A stretch of 20,161 nt of DNA, from contig CAYHZS010000007.1 in the NCBI GenBank assembly GCA_964361185.1, forward strand, positions 1 to 20,161, given 5' to 3'. Origin of the DNA: JBAZYZ01 sp964361185 (GTDB lineage Bacteria > Patescibacteriota > Minisyncoccia > Phycocordibacterales > VMEP01). The position numbers and the translations under genes are program-made. A model generated the notes under the pieces. The model saw only the letters and a program-made list of their open reading frames with translations. It did no database searches and was not told the DNA's origin. This document shows positions 19,081-20,161 of the stretch, piece after piece. Each line of letters opens with the position of its first letter. Position 1 is the stretch's first letter.

Positions 19081-19117
19081 TCCCTCCCTGCAAGCCAGGG
19101 AGGGATTTTCTTTTTTA
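19081..19117 (+). terminator. Intrinsic terminator of the 18505 gene
   Basis: CCCTCCCTG (19082-19090), loop CAAGC, CAGGGAGGG (19096-19104), then ATTTTCTTTTTT. Confidence 0.95.
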
Positions 19118-19128
19118 GTTTTTCACTT

Positions 19129-19170
19129 TTAATCTATACCACTATTCCATGGAATAGTGGTATAGATTAA
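19129..19170. repeat. 42-bp perfect palindrome without loop
   Basis: The sequence from TTAATCTATACCACTATTCC to its exact complement is centred on CCATGG, with no mismatch and no spacer. As DNA it could extrude as a cruciform or bind a dimeric protein. It lies between the terminator of the 18505 gene and the rnhA remnant. Confidence 0.9.
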
Positions 19171-19215
19171 GCCCCACTCACGCCGAAAACAGAGAGGACT
19201 ACGTGCCACATTAGA

Positions 19216-19276
19216 TTAAAGCCCCCAACTTTTGATTATTTCTTTTTCGTCTTCGGCCGAAAACAGCTTTCTTAAA
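19216..19276 (-). pseudogene. Second, diverged and frameshifted 3' end of rnhA
   Basis: On the minus strand the fragment reads FKKAV, then after removal of one extra T (TTTT for TTT) SAEDEKEIIKSWGL and TAA. The intact gene ends FKKAISKEDEESIIKNWGI and TAG. About two thirds of residues are the same but the codons differ widely. It begins exactly at the edge of the GTAGT hairpin, as at fusA. Confidence 0.85.
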
Positions 19277-19306
19277 CCCCAGTAGTAGAGATTACTCACT
19301 ACGGGG
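19277..19306. repeat. GTAGT bulged hairpin, copy after rnhA
   Basis: CCCC (19277-19280), bulged A, GTAGT, bulged A, GAG, loop ATTA (19291-19294), CTC, ACTAC, GGGG (19303-19306). Same bulges and loop as 10424-10457, with a compensated GAG/CTC step. It lies between the true rnhA stop and the second rnhA end. Confidence 0.85.
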
Positions 19307-19325
19307 CAAGCAGAAGTAATGTGGG

Positions 19326-20087
19326 CTATATGCCCCAATTTTTTATTATTGATTCCTCGTCTTCCTTCGATATAGCTTTTTTAAATTTTGTATTGGAAAC
19401 TCCCTTCACTCTTTTTTCGCATTCGGCCCAAGTAAGGTGGCGCATAAGTTTACCATTTACCAAAGACAAATAGGAGTATGCTTTTTTGCCCGCAGAACTG
19501 CTTTTCTTGGATTTTGTTTTTTCTCTGGCCAATGATTTTCCAATATGAGCCTTAGTGTTTAAAATATTAAATGGATAGAGCTTAAGCGGACCATTGAAAA
19601 ACTTTTCCTTTGTCCATTTCTGCTCGCGGGCGTTCATGGTGGCCAGAAAGTCCGCCCGCTCGTTGCCCACAATCCCCACATGCCCGCGCACATGCTTCCA
19701 TTCAATATTTTTTCCCTTAACTGCTTTGGAAAGTTTCACCCATAGGTCCTTGTTTAAAATTTCTTTTTTGTTTATACCAACCCACCCTTTCTTCTCCCAA
19801 CTATGTACCCATTTGGTAATGCCGTTGATTACATAACTTGAATCTGTATGGATAATTAGTCTGTAGTCTATAGTCTTTAGTCTATAGGCGAATTCCAACG
19901 CACGAATAACAGCGGTTAATTCCATGCGGTTATTTGTCGTATGTTTCTCCCCCCCGCCAAGTTCCACAACCTGCCCTTGGCCGCCATTTTGGTTTTTGAA
20001 AAAAACTAATACGGCGGCCCACCCTCCCTTCCCTGGATTTCCTAGAGAACTTCCGTCTGCAAATATAACAATATTTTTTGATTCCAT
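19326..20087 (-). CDS. rnhA: Ribonuclease HI with C-terminal viroplasmin/HBD-like domain
   Basis: RNase HI cuts RNA in RNA-DNA hybrids. I chose ATG 20085-20087 (253 residues), since upstream codons lie in a GC hairpin. Catalytic residues: Asp11 (FADGSS), Glu56 (NNRMELT), Asp82 (HTDSSYV), Asp146 (NERAD), with His136 in RGHVG. Residues 151-200 form a linker ending in a Lys/Ser stretch. The end (YSYLSLVNGK..., TWAECEKRVKG at 219-229, TKFKKAISKED) resembles the viroplasmin or hybrid-binding domain that normally lies at the N-terminus of RNase H1; here it is C-terminal. A 4x heptamer repeat lies in the codons near residues 68-77. No SD. Confidence 0.93.
   Translation of the reverse strand: MESKNIVIFADGSSLGNPGKGGWAAVLVFFKNQNGGQGQVVELGGGEKHTTNNRMELTAVIRALEFAYRLKTIDYRLIIHTDSSYVINGITKWVHSWEKKGWVGINKKEILNKDLWVKLSKAVKGKNIEWKHVRGHVGIVGNERADFLATMNAREQKWTKEKFFNGPLKLYPFNILNTKAHIGKSLAREKTKSKKSSSAGKKAYSYLSLVNGKLMRHLTWAECEKRVKGVSNTKFKKAISKEDEESIIKNWGI
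19857..19884. repeat. Heptamer array inside rnhA
   Basis: Four units of TAGTCTN: TAGTCTG, TAGTCTA, TAGTCTT, TAGTCTA. The length, 28 nt, is not a multiple of three. It encodes part of YRLKTIDYRL, a loop a few residues longer than in typical RNase HI. Confidence 0.85.
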
Positions 20088-20122
20088 TTGGTTAAATATA
20101 TCACGCAAAACAATGACGTCCT

Positions 20123-20142
20123 CCCCGCACTCGCGTGCGGGG
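20123..20142. terminator. GC hairpin upstream of rnhA
   Basis: CCCCGCAC, loop TCGC, GTGCGGGG, followed on the plus strand by TTTCCTTT. It may end a plus-strand or an unseen neighbouring unit; only weak T runs are present. Confidence 0.5.
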
Positions 20143-20161
20143 TTTCCTTTGGGTCTCATGA

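Overview
The window looks like a chromosomal segment of a Candidate Phyla Radiation (Patescibacteria) bacterium, most likely Parcubacteria-like. This is inferred from the small single-copy translation genes with low-complexity tails, a CxxC/CxxC zinc-ribbon form of bL28, a ComEC split into two proteins, almost no Shine-Dalgarno (SD) sites before housekeeping genes, and dense small palindromes between genes. TGA is used as a stop and tryptophan is TGG, so the standard bacterial code fits. No database search was possible.

Layout. The minus strand carries a long translation block, read from right to left: rpsL, rpsG, fusA, tuf, rpsJ, rplC, rplD, rplW, rplB, rpsS, rplV, rpsC, rplP, rpmC, rpsQ, rplN, rplX, rplE. 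It stops after rplE with an intrinsic terminator, where rpsN and rpsH would normally follow. Next come a small orphan gene and a partial TruD-type tRNA pseudouridine synthase that runs off the left edge. Right of rpsL are an M50 (site-2) membrane protease (minus), bL28 (plus), a ComEC-type metallo-beta-lactamase protein (minus), the ComEC channel protein (minus) and an RNase HI with an extra C-terminal domain (minus).

Five orphan genes (716-949 minus; 10012-10260, 15100-15471, 16640-16852 and 18505-19080 plus) sit between these blocks. Each is a separate unit with its own promoter, a strong SD and its own intrinsic terminator. The conserved genes around them lack an SD.

The most unusual content lies between the genes. 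(a) Arrays of degenerate 7-nt units, usually two facing arrays that form a long hairpin, fill many spacers, and one lies inside the RNase H gene. (b) A three-hairpin element spans exactly from stop codon to start codon in front of rplE, rplB and fusA, with compensatory base changes in the stems. (c) A bulged hairpin family with CCCC-GTAGT/ACTAC-GGGG arms sits downstream of fusA and of rnhA, each time followed by a second, diverged copy of that gene's last codons; a larger relative lies in the tuf leader. (d) A 52-nt inverted repeat (ACCCTGT arms, 28-nt loop) lies before rpsL and before rplW, where it also encodes the tail of L4. (e) A REP-like palindrome is inserted in frame in the G domain of EF-G. 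The promoters that can be read share TTGACA-like -35 boxes, 16-18 nt spacers and TAGYAT-type -10 boxes.

The r-proteins, EF-G and EF-Tu serve the ribosome. ComEC and its split partner would import single-stranded DNA, which offers a possible (inferred) source for the foreign-looking gene ends beside fusA and rnhA.
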